NCBI GenBank assembly: GCA_002501695.1
Contig: DANZ01000160.1
Coordinates: 1-6,305 of the forward strand
DNA: 6,305 nt
Direction of reading: 5' to 3'
Source: Methanolobus sp. UBA474
GTDB lineage: Archaea > Halobacteriota > Methanosarcinia > Methanosarcinales > Methanosarcinaceae
The notes under the pieces were generated by a model, which was not told where the DNA came from, ran no database searches, and saw nothing but the letters and a program-made list of their open reading frames with translations. Both the position numbers and the translations under genes were made by a program. Below, in pieces: positions 1 through 5,985 of this stretch (positions are counted from its first letter, which is position 1; the number at the start of each line of letters is the position of its first letter).

Positions 1-353
1 CGACCGCTGTGTGCATTGCGATGGCTAATCCCATCCTTGAGGAAGTGTTCACAAACCTCCTCTCCAACGCGGTAAAGTACAGCCCCCCCGGCAGCAGGAT
101 AGTGATAGATTTCCTGGACAGCAATGACGCGTGGAAGGTCACGGTCAAGGACTACGGCCATGGCGTCCTGGATATGGATAAGCCCTACCTCTTCAACCGC
201 TTCCAGCGAGCCGACAAGAAGGGCATCAGGGGTACCGGCCTTGGCCTTGCCATCGTTAAAAGGATAATTGAACTGCACGGCGGCATGTACGGAGTGGAGG
301 ATAATCCCGAAGGTGAAGGAAGTATCTTCTGGGTGGTCGTGGGGAAGGCTTAG
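1..353 (+). CDS. Sensor histidine kinase, C-terminal HATPase_c domain (5' partial)
   Basis: This is the ATP-binding catalytic domain of a two-component sensor kinase, which would phosphorylate a conserved His in its missing dimerisation domain and pass phosphate to a response regulator. The frame is open to the left edge (first full codon at 3), so the GTG at 9 is probably an internal codon. Counting from that codon, the N box has Asn16 and Asn20 (TNLLSNAVKYS), the G1 box is DYGHG at 48-52, the F box is LFNRF at 61-65, and the G2 box is GTGLGLAIV at 75-83, followed by the usual IIELHGG. These nucleotide-binding motifs are intact, so the domain should be active. It stops a few residues past the last strand, as is normal for a kinase with no receiver domain after it. 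The sensor region, signal and partner lie outside the window. Among GHKL ATPases, a kinase fits best because of the N-box spacing and the LHGG ending. Confidence 0.93.
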   Translation, partial: TAVCIAMANPILEEVFTNLLSNAVKYSPPGSRIVIDFLDSNDAWKVTVKDYGHGVLDMDKPYLFNRFQRADKKGIRGTGLGLAIVKRIIELHGGMYGVEDNPEGEGSIFWVVVGKA

Positions 354-368
354 CCTTTTTTAAAAAAG
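345..368. terminator. Bidirectional terminator between convergent kinase and catalase genes
   Basis: A short inverted repeat (AAGGC at 345-349, GCCTT at 353-357, 3-nt loop) spans the kinase stop codon and runs into six T (356-361), followed at once by six A (362-367). The T6A6 block flanked by C and G is a perfect 14-bp palindrome (355-368). Reading rightward, the T6 tract follows the kinase gene. Reading leftward, the A6 tract becomes T6 and lies 27 bp past the catalase stop. T-rich tracts are the main termination signal in archaea, so one element probably serves both genes. The hairpin is short, and its role is less certain than that of the T tracts. Confidence 0.6.
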
Positions 369-393
369 AGAAGGGCGTGCCTTCCTCTCAGAC

Positions 394-2520
394 TCACGCC
401 GGAACCTGCATATTCTTCTCACGGTCCCAGTGGCGGTGCTCTTTTATTGCATCAATGAAGGATCCATTGAACCCGCTATTTGCTCCGGGACTGCGGACCG
501 TTACAACGCCCTTGTCCGTCATAACAGCAGATCCGCTCTCTGCAAAATTCACCCCGGCAATACCGGAGGAAACAAGCAGGTCTACACCATCACCTGTTGC
601 TCCAATGGGTTTGCAGTGTTTGAAAGCCTCGTTGATAAAGTGGACAGCGTAACCATGGGTTTTCATGGTGTTGACGCTCTCCTTGCCTCCGGGGATGTAA
701 ACAGCATCGTACATCACGGAAGCTGCAGTTTCGTAGTTCTTATCTGCCTCCATTTCCTTTCCTTCAGAGCTCTTAAGCGTTTTGCGTAGCTTCGAAATAA
801 TATCAGCCTGCGCTCCCGCTTTCATCAAAGCCGTTCTCAGGCTCTCGACTTCAGCATGGCTGTACCCGTCGGCAGCCAGGATGGCTATCTTCCTGCTCTT
901 GATACTGTCCCTGCGCGTATGCTCGCTCAGCTCCTGACTGACATTCCTGGACTTCCTGGTCACAGGAGAGCCGCCTTTGGTCCTTGGCGCGTCAGCGGCC
1001 ACGCCCTTTGCGATCTCGATGGCAAGATCCCCATCCACATTGTTGAACATGTCTACAATACCCTGCCTGATACTGCGGTCCCTGACCTTACCCACCTCGA
1101 AGTGAAAGGCCTTTATTATGTGCATCTTCTCAGGCTCGGTCATGCTGTTCCAGAACAGCTTCGCCTGACTGTAGAAATCTTTGAATTTCTCGCTCCTTGA
1201 GCGGATCTTCCGGCCTTCAACCTTCTCCATATAATGAACGTATGCTCCCTCATCTGCAGATGCCGGCCTTGGCCGACCTCCTGCGACCGAGTTTGGGAAA
1301 TAGCTTCCCTTTCCCTTGTTAATGGTCATGCGGTGGTAGCCTTCCCTCTGGTTGTTGCTGATAGGTGCAAGAGGCCTGTTGATGGGTATCTCATGGAAAT
1401 TGGGGCCTCCAAGGCGTATCAGCTGTGTATCCAGGTAAGAGAACAGCCTGCCCTGCAGAAGGGGATCGTTGGAGAAGTCAATGCCAGGAACGATATTGGC
1501 CGGACAGAACGCAACCTGCTCGGTTTCTGCGAAGAAATTGTCCGGGTTGCGGTTAAGCGTCATCTTACCGATCCACTTTACAGGCACATCCTCCTCAGGC
1601 CATAACTTTGTCGGGTCCAGAATATCAAAATCAAAGTTGAACTCATCCTCTTCCTCTATCATCTGCACCCCAAACTCATATTCAGGGTAGTGCCCCATCT
1701 CAATGGCCTCCCACAGGTCTCGTCTGTTAAAATCCGGGTCCTTTCCGGCTATTTTCTGTGTTTCGTCCCATAACAGCGAGTGAATACCAAGCATTGGCCT
1801 CCAGTGGAACTTTATAAACCTGCCCCTGCCCTGCGCATTGACAAAACGGAATGTATTGACACCAAATCCCTGCATCATCCTGTAACTTCTCGGCAGGGCG
1901 CGGTCAGAGAGCACCCACATTATCATATGTGCATTTTCCGGATGGTTTGCCACAAAATCCCAGAAAGTATCATGAGCCGCTGAAGCCTGCGGTATCTGAT
2001 TGTCCTGTTCAGGCTTTATCGCGTGGACAAGGTCCGGGAATTTCATGGCATCCTGGATGAAAAAGACAGGTATGTTGTTACCCACCAAGTCATAATTACC
2101 TTCCTCAGTATAGAACTTCGTTGCAAATCCCCGCACATCCCGCACAGTATCAGCTGAGCCCCTGAAGCCGACAACTGTGGAAAACCTTACGAACACGGGA
2201 GTCTTCCTAGAGGGATCCTGCAGGAATTTTGCCGAGGTATACTCCGTGAGAGGCTCATAGACCTGGAAAAAACCATGCGCTCCGGAGCCCCTTGCATGAA
2301 CCACCCTCTCAGGTATCCGCTCGTGGTCAAAATGTGTCAGCTTCTCCCTGAAATGAAAGTCTTCAAGCAGGGTTGGCCCTCTTTCTCCTGCCTTGAGCGA
2401 TATGTCCGTATTCTCAACCCGAAGTCCCTGGTCGGTTGTCAGGAATTGGTGCTCTTCATCCTCTTTAAACTGTTCAAGTTGCTCGTTTTTGCTATTTTCA
2501 TCTACTCTCCTTTTATCCAT
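394..2520 (-). CDS. katE: Large-subunit (clade 2, HPII-type) haem catalase with C-terminal DJ-1/PfpI-like domain
   Basis: Cytoplasmic catalase that converts H2O2 to water and O2; there is no signal peptide. Length is 708 residues, close to E. coli HPII (753) and well above small-subunit catalases (about 480-500). The catalase core spans about residues 28-505. It contains the distal His75 (RVVHARG), the distal Asn148 (DLVGNN), and the haem-ligand segment RLFSY with Arg358 and proximal Tyr362. Asp144 and Val116 match the main-channel residues Asp197 and Val169 of HPII. After a basic linker (about 510-542), residues 543-695 form a flavodoxin-like DJ-1/PfpI domain (KIAILAADGY, YIPGGKESV). The usual nucleophile-elbow Cys is replaced there by ATGDG, so the domain is probably structural. 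Cys339 stands where HPII has His392, the residue cross-linked to the proximal Tyr. The ATG start is supported by an AGAGGG site 7 nt upstream and by the normal clade 2 N-terminus. The gene stands alone on its strand. It is probably used in oxygen defence and, in an anaerobe, possibly acquired by transfer. Confidence 0.96.
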   Translation of the reverse strand: MDKRRVDENSKNEQLEQFKEDEEHQFLTTDQGLRVENTDISLKAGERGPTLLEDFHFREKLTHFDHERIPERVVHARGSGAHGFFQVYEPLTEYTSAKFLQDPSRKTPVFVRFSTVVGFRGSADTVRDVRGFATKFYTEEGNYDLVGNNIPVFFIQDAMKFPDLVHAIKPEQDNQIPQASAAHDTFWDFVANHPENAHMIMWVLSDRALPRSYRMMQGFGVNTFRFVNAQGRGRFIKFHWRPMLGIHSLLWDETQKIAGKDPDFNRRDLWEAIEMGHYPEYEFGVQMIEEEDEFNFDFDILDPTKLWPEEDVPVKWIGKMTLNRNPDNFFAETEQVAFCPANIVPGIDFSNDPLLQGRLFSYLDTQLIRLGGPNFHEIPINRPLAPISNNQREGYHRMTINKGKGSYFPNSVAGGRPRPASADEGAYVHYMEKVEGRKIRSRSEKFKDFYSQAKLFWNSMTEPEKMHIIKAFHFEVGKVRDRSIRQGIVDMFNNVDGDLAIEIAKGVAADAPRTKGGSPVTRKSRNVSQELSEHTRRDSIKSRKIAILAADGYSHAEVESLRTALMKAGAQADIISKLRKTLKSSEGKEMEADKNYETAASVMYDAVYIPGGKESVNTMKTHGYAVHFINEAFKHCKPIGATGDGVDLLVSSGIAGVNFAESGSAVMTDKGVVTVRSPGANSGFNGSFIDAIKEHRHWDREKNMQVPA

Positions 2521-2527
2521 AATATAA

Positions 2528-2533
2528 CCCTCT
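2528..2533 (-). promoter_or_regulatory. Ribosome binding site of the catalase gene
   Basis: On the minus strand AGAGGG lies 7 nt before the ATG whose first base is 2520. It pairs with the 16S rRNA anti-Shine-Dalgarno and supports this ATG over any internal start. Confidence 0.65.
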
Positions 2534-2605
2534 TCTTATTCTCTGGAACGCATCAGTTCTTCCGTGTTGCCACTTCAGATCGAATACGATAGCACGAGCA
2601 ATCTT

Positions 2606-2712
2606 ATGATCGCACATGAAGGATAGAGGCAGACAACCGCCACAGCTCTGCATGATCATCCGGCTAAGAGGTTTTCTGGCACGTACGACATGATCTATTA
2701 AATGGTCGCACA
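2606..2712. repeat. Pair of 11-bp direct repeats (ATGRTCGCACA) upstream of the catalase gene
   Basis: ATGATCGCACA at 2606-2616 and ATGGTCGCACA at 2702-2712 match at 10 of 11 positions, are on the same strand and are 96 bp apart. They lie 86 and 182 bp upstream of the catalase ATG. Such spaced copies could be binding sites for a regulator, but two copies of an 11-mer could also be chance. Both fall in the doubtful 66-codon ORF, where they encode a repeated Cys-Asp-His. Confidence 0.35.
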
Positions 2713-2818
2713 ATAAGCCCCGGTCCCCTCAATAGGCCTGATGGCTGCTCAACTGTAAGCCAAGCTATTTTCTGCTACCCGCTCCCCTTAAAATATAGGT
2801 GCTCATCATTATTTGAAC

Positions 2819-2829
2819 GTTTTTATATC
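2819..2829 (-). promoter_or_regulatory. Candidate TATA box for the catalase gene
   Basis: The minus strand reads GATATAAAAAC inside the most AT-rich stretch of the gap, preceded by the purine-rich AAGA that could act as a BRE. A start site about 26 nt downstream would fall near 2798, leaving a leader of nearly 280 nt, long but not unusual for Methanosarcinales. A second TATA-like stretch on the same strand (CTATATTTTA, about 2789-2798) is an alternative. The choice rests on composition only. Confidence 0.3.
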
Positions 2830-3012
2830 TCTTAGGGCATATTTTTTTAAATTAAGGACATCTAAAGAAGAATATCAAGTGTACCTTCACATCAACCGGC
2901 ACCTGGCTGCAGTGGTATCGACAGTGACCGGCAGGCACTCTTTACTATCAGTTCCCGACCTGCCTGGCGGATAAGCTCTCAAATAGTGCCCTCTTGACTG
3001 CCCCGGCTGCAT

Positions 3013-5532
3013 TTACAGTACACCTTCGAAGTAATGCCCCTCTGTCAGTTCATCACTCTTCGGTAGCGGCCTGCAGCTTTTTCCTTCCAGGGCGCTCCTG
3101 TAGGCCCGTATTATCTCCCGTATCTCCTTTTTAGTGTTCATGGACAGGTCAAGCCTGAGCACGTCCGCACCGCTTTCCCGAAGAGCTCCCAGGTGCTCGC
3201 GCATATCAAGCACCTTTGAATGATATATCAGAGTGCGCTTTCCAAGCCGCTTCACGGGGAAAGCCTCCCCCCTGTTATCCTCAAGAGACACATTGCTGTC
3301 CCTGCTGAGGAGCCTTCTGTCGATCAGAGGCTTTAGCAGATCGTTCTCTGTTATAAGAAGCAGCTCCCGGCCATACGCAAGCACTTCCATCTGATGCTGA
3401 CCCGTTTCCTTTCCGGCTGCCGAGCATATGTCTCTGACCTCTTCAAGGTTGAGCTCAGTTGACAGCGTGACCCTTTCAGCCCCGGACATGAAATAAGCGC
3501 AGGCTGTTGCTGCATTGAATATGTTCAGCTCCCTCTGGGCCGTAAAATGTATCCCCATCTGCGCTGCGATCCTCACAGTACCGGGATTGGAGCATGCTAC
3601 CGTGAATCCTGCCCTGTGCACCTCTTCCATGAGCCTTTTAACAGCCTCAAGTTCATGATCGAAAGCCACCTGAGGAGTGATAAAGACAAACTCTGTTCCT
3701 TTTGCCCTGAATTCGCTGATCTGCAGACTGTTCTGGGATCCGGTCAGTTCTCCGGACATCTCAAGCGGGATATAAACGATATCAGCACCTGCATTCGCAG
3801 CAGCGAACAGTGACTCAGTGCTGCTTACATCAGCGCTTAAAAGAAGTCTCCCCAGGATTTTTCCAGCTGCCCTGGGTGCCGTTTCTGCAGGCCCTGCACT
3901 TTGTTCTCCCGGCCGGGGCTCCGGGCATCCATCGACAACAGGCCTCCTCTGCTCCTTTTTATAGGACCTGAGGACTGCTTCCTGAAGGAGTGATACAGCC
4001 TGCCTTCTTGCATTAGTGAGGACACCTACAGGGATGAAAATATTCTCATCTGCCACCACTTCCACATGCCCTGCATGATAAGGCGTGTCCCCGAGCTTTT
4101 CAACAGTCCCGGCTATCTGTTCTGCCTTAGTGGGGGAGCTTATTGCTTCAGGAACGACAAAATCATCGGTAAAGGAAACAGAACTTCTGGTCTCTTCCAT
4201 CTCTATCCGGAGTTTCTCCCCCAGGCGTGCAAATACCCTGATCTTGACCGGGATAGTCCGCAGCTTCTTCTTCCGGATAGTGTCGATGAGCCTGTTATCG
4301 GTTGAAAGGAACACCTCATCCTGCGGCCTCACAGCCTTACCGGTCTTGGGGCTTATCTCAAGGATCACCTCCTGACCTTTGAAGCCCTTTTCGACCTTCT
4401 CTTCCCCTGAGATGATGGAATCGACCCTGCAGCCGAGCATCCTCATACTGGTGAGTATTCCGATGCCGTCCTTATCGTTGATATCCTGCAGGAGTTTTAT
4501 CTTCAGTCCGGCATGATGCTTCGACCGTGACATCTCCTTTACCCTGCCAAGTAGGAGGCCATAACTGGAACTGTATTTCTGGTGTGTTACATCCCTCTCT
4601 CCTGAAACGAATCCCCTAGTAAAGCCCCTGTAGAACAACTTTGCAAGGTCCGTTTCATAAGCTTCGATCTCCCGGGGGCTGAGGTTACTGCCGGTCATGC
4701 ATATCCTCTCGACTGCCGCCTTATAGGCTTCAGAGCTTGCGGTCACATACTCGGGTTTCTTCATCCGCCCTTCAATTTTCAGGCTCTTTACCCCTGTCCG
4801 GACTATATCGCCAAGCTCGGGAAGGGTGCATAGTTCAGCACAGCTTATCGGATATTCACCGATCATTCCCCTGCCCGTCTCCTCCCCATTGACCATCAGA
4901 CGGTACTGCCTGCGGCAGGGCTGGGTACAGGCTCCCCTGTTTGCACTGCGGTCGCTGAGAAAGCTGCTGAAAAGGCATCTCCCCGAGTAGGAATAACATA
5001 GGGCGCCATGCACGAAAAGCTCTATGTCGATATTGCTCCGTTCAACTATATCCTTGACCTGTTCAACGGTAAGCTCCCTTGAAAGTATTACCCTGGACGC
5101 ACCTGCCTCTTCAACAAAGGCAACCCCTTCCAGGTTATGGATGGTCATCTGCGTGCTTGCATGCAGCGGAAGGTCTGTATATGCCCTGCTGAGCATCTTC
5201 ATCAGGCCCAGGTCCTCGATTATGACAGCATCTATACCATAGGAGTATGCCCTGTCGACAACATCGAGCGCATTCTGCAGTTCTTTCTGCTTGACGGGAA
5301 TGTTCAGTGCCAGGAAAACCTTAACGCCCCTTGAATGGGCCAGATCGATCGCTTCTTCCAGCTCTTCAAGCCTGAAGTTCTTTGCTCCCTTTCTTGCATT
5401 GAAGTCCTCGACCCCAAGATAGACAGCGTCGGCTGCCCCTTTTATTGCGCCAAGCAAGGCTTCCGTATCACCTGCGGGAGCAAGTATCTCCGGCGGCTGG
5501 CAGTATTTGTAAGCATGGTCATTGTCTGTCAT
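3013..5532 (-). CDS. U32-family protein (RlhA/TrhP/UbiU-like; annotated as U32 peptidase) with internal duplication
   Basis: An 839-residue COG0826-type protein. Residues 14-255 form the U32 domain: EILAPAGD at 15-22, DAVYLGVEDFNAR at 35-47, the signature ELFVHGALCYSYSGRC at 171-186, then the Cys-rich stretch at 202-206 and SLKIEGRMKKPEY at 250-262. Cys179, Cys186, Cys202 and Cys235 are the likely ligands of a 4Fe-4S cluster, as in UbiU/UbiV; Cys206 and Cys231 are extra candidates. Residues about 320-520 match the DUF3656-like middle part of RlhA. A polar, Pro/Gly-rich linker (about 524-558) leads to a second U32-like barrel (560-815) without the cysteines. Characterised relatives hydroxylate RNA (RlhA on 23S rRNA, TrhP on tRNA) or ubiquinone precursors (UbiU/UbiV), so an RNA-modifying role is more plausible than peptidase activity, but the substrate cannot be read here. 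An in-frame TAA directly precedes the ATG, which rules out an upstream start; no strong Shine-Dalgarno is seen. Transcribed alone, divergent from the small membrane gene. Confidence 0.92.
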   Translation of the reverse strand: MTDNDHAYKYCQPPEILAPAGDTEALLGAIKGAADAVYLGVEDFNARKGAKNFRLEELEEAIDLAHSRGVKVFLALNIPVKQKELQNALDVVDRAYSYGIDAVIIEDLGLMKMLSRAYTDLPLHASTQMTIHNLEGVAFVEEAGASRVILSRELTVEQVKDIVERSNIDIELFVHGALCYSYSGRCLFSSFLSDRSANRGACTQPCRRQYRLMVNGEETGRGMIGEYPISCAELCTLPELGDIVRTGVKSLKIEGRMKKPEYVTASSEAYKAAVERICMTGSNLSPREIEAYETDLAKLFYRGFTRGFVSGERDVTHQKYSSSYGLLLGRVKEMSRSKHHAGLKIKLLQDINDKDGIGILTSMRMLGCRVDSIISGEEKVEKGFKGQEVILEISPKTGKAVRPQDEVFLSTDNRLIDTIRKKKLRTIPVKIRVFARLGEKLRIEMEETRSSVSFTDDFVVPEAISSPTKAEQIAGTVEKLGDTPYHAGHVEVVADENIFIPVGVLTNARRQAVSLLQEAVLRSYKKEQRRPVVDGCPEPRPGEQSAGPAETAPRAAGKILGRLLLSADVSSTESLFAAANAGADIVYIPLEMSGELTGSQNSLQISEFRAKGTEFVFITPQVAFDHELEAVKRLMEEVHRAGFTVACSNPGTVRIAAQMGIHFTAQRELNIFNAATACAYFMSGAERVTLSTELNLEEVRDICSAAGKETGQHQMEVLAYGRELLLITENDLLKPLIDRRLLSRDSNVSLEDNRGEAFPVKRLGKRTLIYHSKVLDMREHLGALRESGADVLRLDLSMNTKKEIREIIRAYRSALEGKSCRPLPKSDELTEGHYFEGVL

Positions 5533-5556
5533 TTAGTCACTGGATATGTTGATCAG

Positions 5557-5566
5557 TTATAATAAT
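5557..5566 (-). promoter_or_regulatory. Candidate TATA box for the U32 gene
   Basis: The minus strand reads ATTATTATAA, centred about 30 nt before the ATG at 5532. Archaeal initiation some 26 nt downstream would fall near 5535, giving a leaderless or nearly leaderless mRNA. That agrees with the absence of a good ribosome binding site. Confidence 0.4.
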
Positions 5567-5580
5567 GATAGCCCTGTTAT

Positions 5581-5604
5581 GTAACTGGTTTAAAACCGTT
5601 TTAC
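5581..5604. promoter_or_regulatory. Interrupted palindrome in the divergent promoter region
   Basis: The inner arms GGTTT (5587-5591) and AAACC (5593-5597) flank one A. The outer arms GTAA (5581-5584) and TTAC (5601-5604) extend the symmetry, with spacers of 2 and 3 nt. A second perfect palindrome, AGAGATCTCT (5605-5614), abuts it. The site lies just upstream of the candidate U32 TATA box, between divergent genes, a natural place for a dimeric regulator. No binding protein can be named. Confidence 0.35.
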
Positions 5605-5669
5605 AGAGATCTCTCAGCAAGTGCAGCATCCGATTACCGGGGAAATACTGTGCTTTGCAGACGACACGG

Positions 5670-5677
5670 ATAAATAT
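5670..5677 (+). promoter_or_regulatory. Candidate TATA box for the 60-residue membrane protein gene
   Basis: ATAAATAT lies about 43 nt before the ATG at 5716. Initiation about 26 nt downstream would fall near 5700, leaving a leader of roughly 15 nt. AAAGGA (5698-5703) is a possible but distant ribosome binding site (12-nt spacer). Confidence 0.4.
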
Positions 5678-5715
5678 GATCGCTCTTCTCCTTGAATAAA
5701 GGATAACAGAAATCT

Positions 5716-5898
5716 ATGAATAAAGTTTATTTTCAGATAATATGTTTTGTGCTGTTCTCGATCTCATACTTGGTCATAGTCAATCTACACTTATTGTACA
5801 GGGGAACTGCCAACTGGATATTTGTTCCGGGCACCCTGCTGGTCGGCCTGGCGGGGTACTGGATAGGTGGCTATCTTTACGTACGCTACTTTTCATAA
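5716..5898 (+). CDS. Small membrane protein with two predicted transmembrane helices, function unknown
   Basis: I do not recognise a family for this 60-residue product. After a short Met-Asn-Lys start, residues about 5-27 form a hydrophobic helix (IICFVLFSISYLVIV). A short polar loop follows (LYRGTANW, 27-34). A second hydrophobic segment covers about 35-57 (WIFVPGTLLVGLAGYWIGG) and contains small-residue GxxxG-like spacing (GLAGYWIGG) that could pack helices. It ends with VRYFS. The Lys at 3 and the Arg at 29 and 57 give no firm topology. The evidence that it is real is the membrane-like composition along the whole ORF, a TATA-like box at suitable distance, and no competing ORF on either strand. 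It lies 87 bp before the corrinoid gene on the same strand, with no obvious terminator between, so cotranscription is possible but unproven. Confidence 0.65.
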   Translation: MNKVYFQIICFVLFSISYLVIVNLHLLYRGTANWIFVPGTLLVGLAGYWIGGYLYVRYFS

Positions 5899-5929
5899 CA
5901 ATGCCAAGATAGATCCAGGGTACCAAAAG

Positions 5930-5939
5930 AATAATATAC
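5930..5939 (+). promoter_or_regulatory. Candidate TATA box for the corrinoid protein gene
   Basis: AATAATATAC follows a purine-rich AAAAG and would place initiation near 5960, giving a leader of about 26 nt that includes the ribosome binding site. A second AT box (TATATAAT, 5961-5968) would put the start at the ATG itself and exclude the Shine-Dalgarno, so it is less likely. An ATAATA/TATTAT inverted repeat (5931-5936, 5946-5951) overlaps the preferred box. Confidence 0.4.
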
Positions 5940-5972
5940 GTAGACTATTATGCAACTAGATATATAATAAAA

Positions 5973-5978
5973 AGGTAG
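5973..5978 (+). promoter_or_regulatory. Ribosome binding site of the corrinoid protein gene
   Basis: AGGTAG, 7 nt before the ATG at 5986, resembles the GGAGGTGA consensus and fixes the start of the corrinoid protein. Confidence 0.55.
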
Positions 5979-5985
5979 TTATAAT

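Larger units (their letters stand above)
2521..3012. other. 492-bp gene-poor region upstream of the catalase gene
   Basis: This gap separates the stop of the U32 gene from the catalase start, both on the minus strand. I see no tRNA, rRNA, mobile element or convincing protein gene. It holds the catalase ribosome binding site, a repeated 11-mer (2606-2616 and 2702-2712), an AT-rich island (about 2812-2860) with TATA-like boxes, and a minus-strand ORF (2513-2713, TTG start, 66 codons; or 34 codons from an ATG at 2617) whose stop lies within codons 2-3 of the catalase. That ORF matches nothing I recognise and has no good ribosome binding site. No clear T-rich terminator follows the U32 gene. The gap most likely carries the catalase promoter and a long leader. 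Confidence 0.6.

Noticed and set aside
351..458. Read-through of the kinase TAG stop as pyrrolysine
   Set aside because: If the host is a methylotrophic methanogen, TAG could encode pyrrolysine, and read-through would add 35 residues to TGA at 456-458. The ATPase domain already ends normally at the TAG, a terminator-like element follows at once, and the extension overlaps the catalase 3' end with no sensible composition, so TAG is taken as a stop.
377..2592. Plus-strand ORFs opposite the catalase gene (for example 856-1200, 1234-1605 and 2275-2592)
   Set aside because: They lie antisense to a strongly conserved catalase, have no recognisable motifs and are explained as shadow frames.
2812..2824. 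A T-loop-like GTTCAAAT on the minus strand, suggesting a tRNA
   Set aside because: No acceptor stem, anticodon arm or D arm can be built around it.
2890..2940. Possible hairpin (CCTG..CAGG and AGTG..CACT arms) downstream of the U32 gene as a terminator
   Set aside because: Pairing is short and interrupted, and no T tract follows on the minus strand.
3547..5562. Plus-strand ORFs opposite the U32 gene (for example 4085-4375 and 5335-5562) and the minus-strand frame at 3837-4025
   Set aside because: These are alternative frames of the U32 coding sequence, with no domain signature or start signal of their own.
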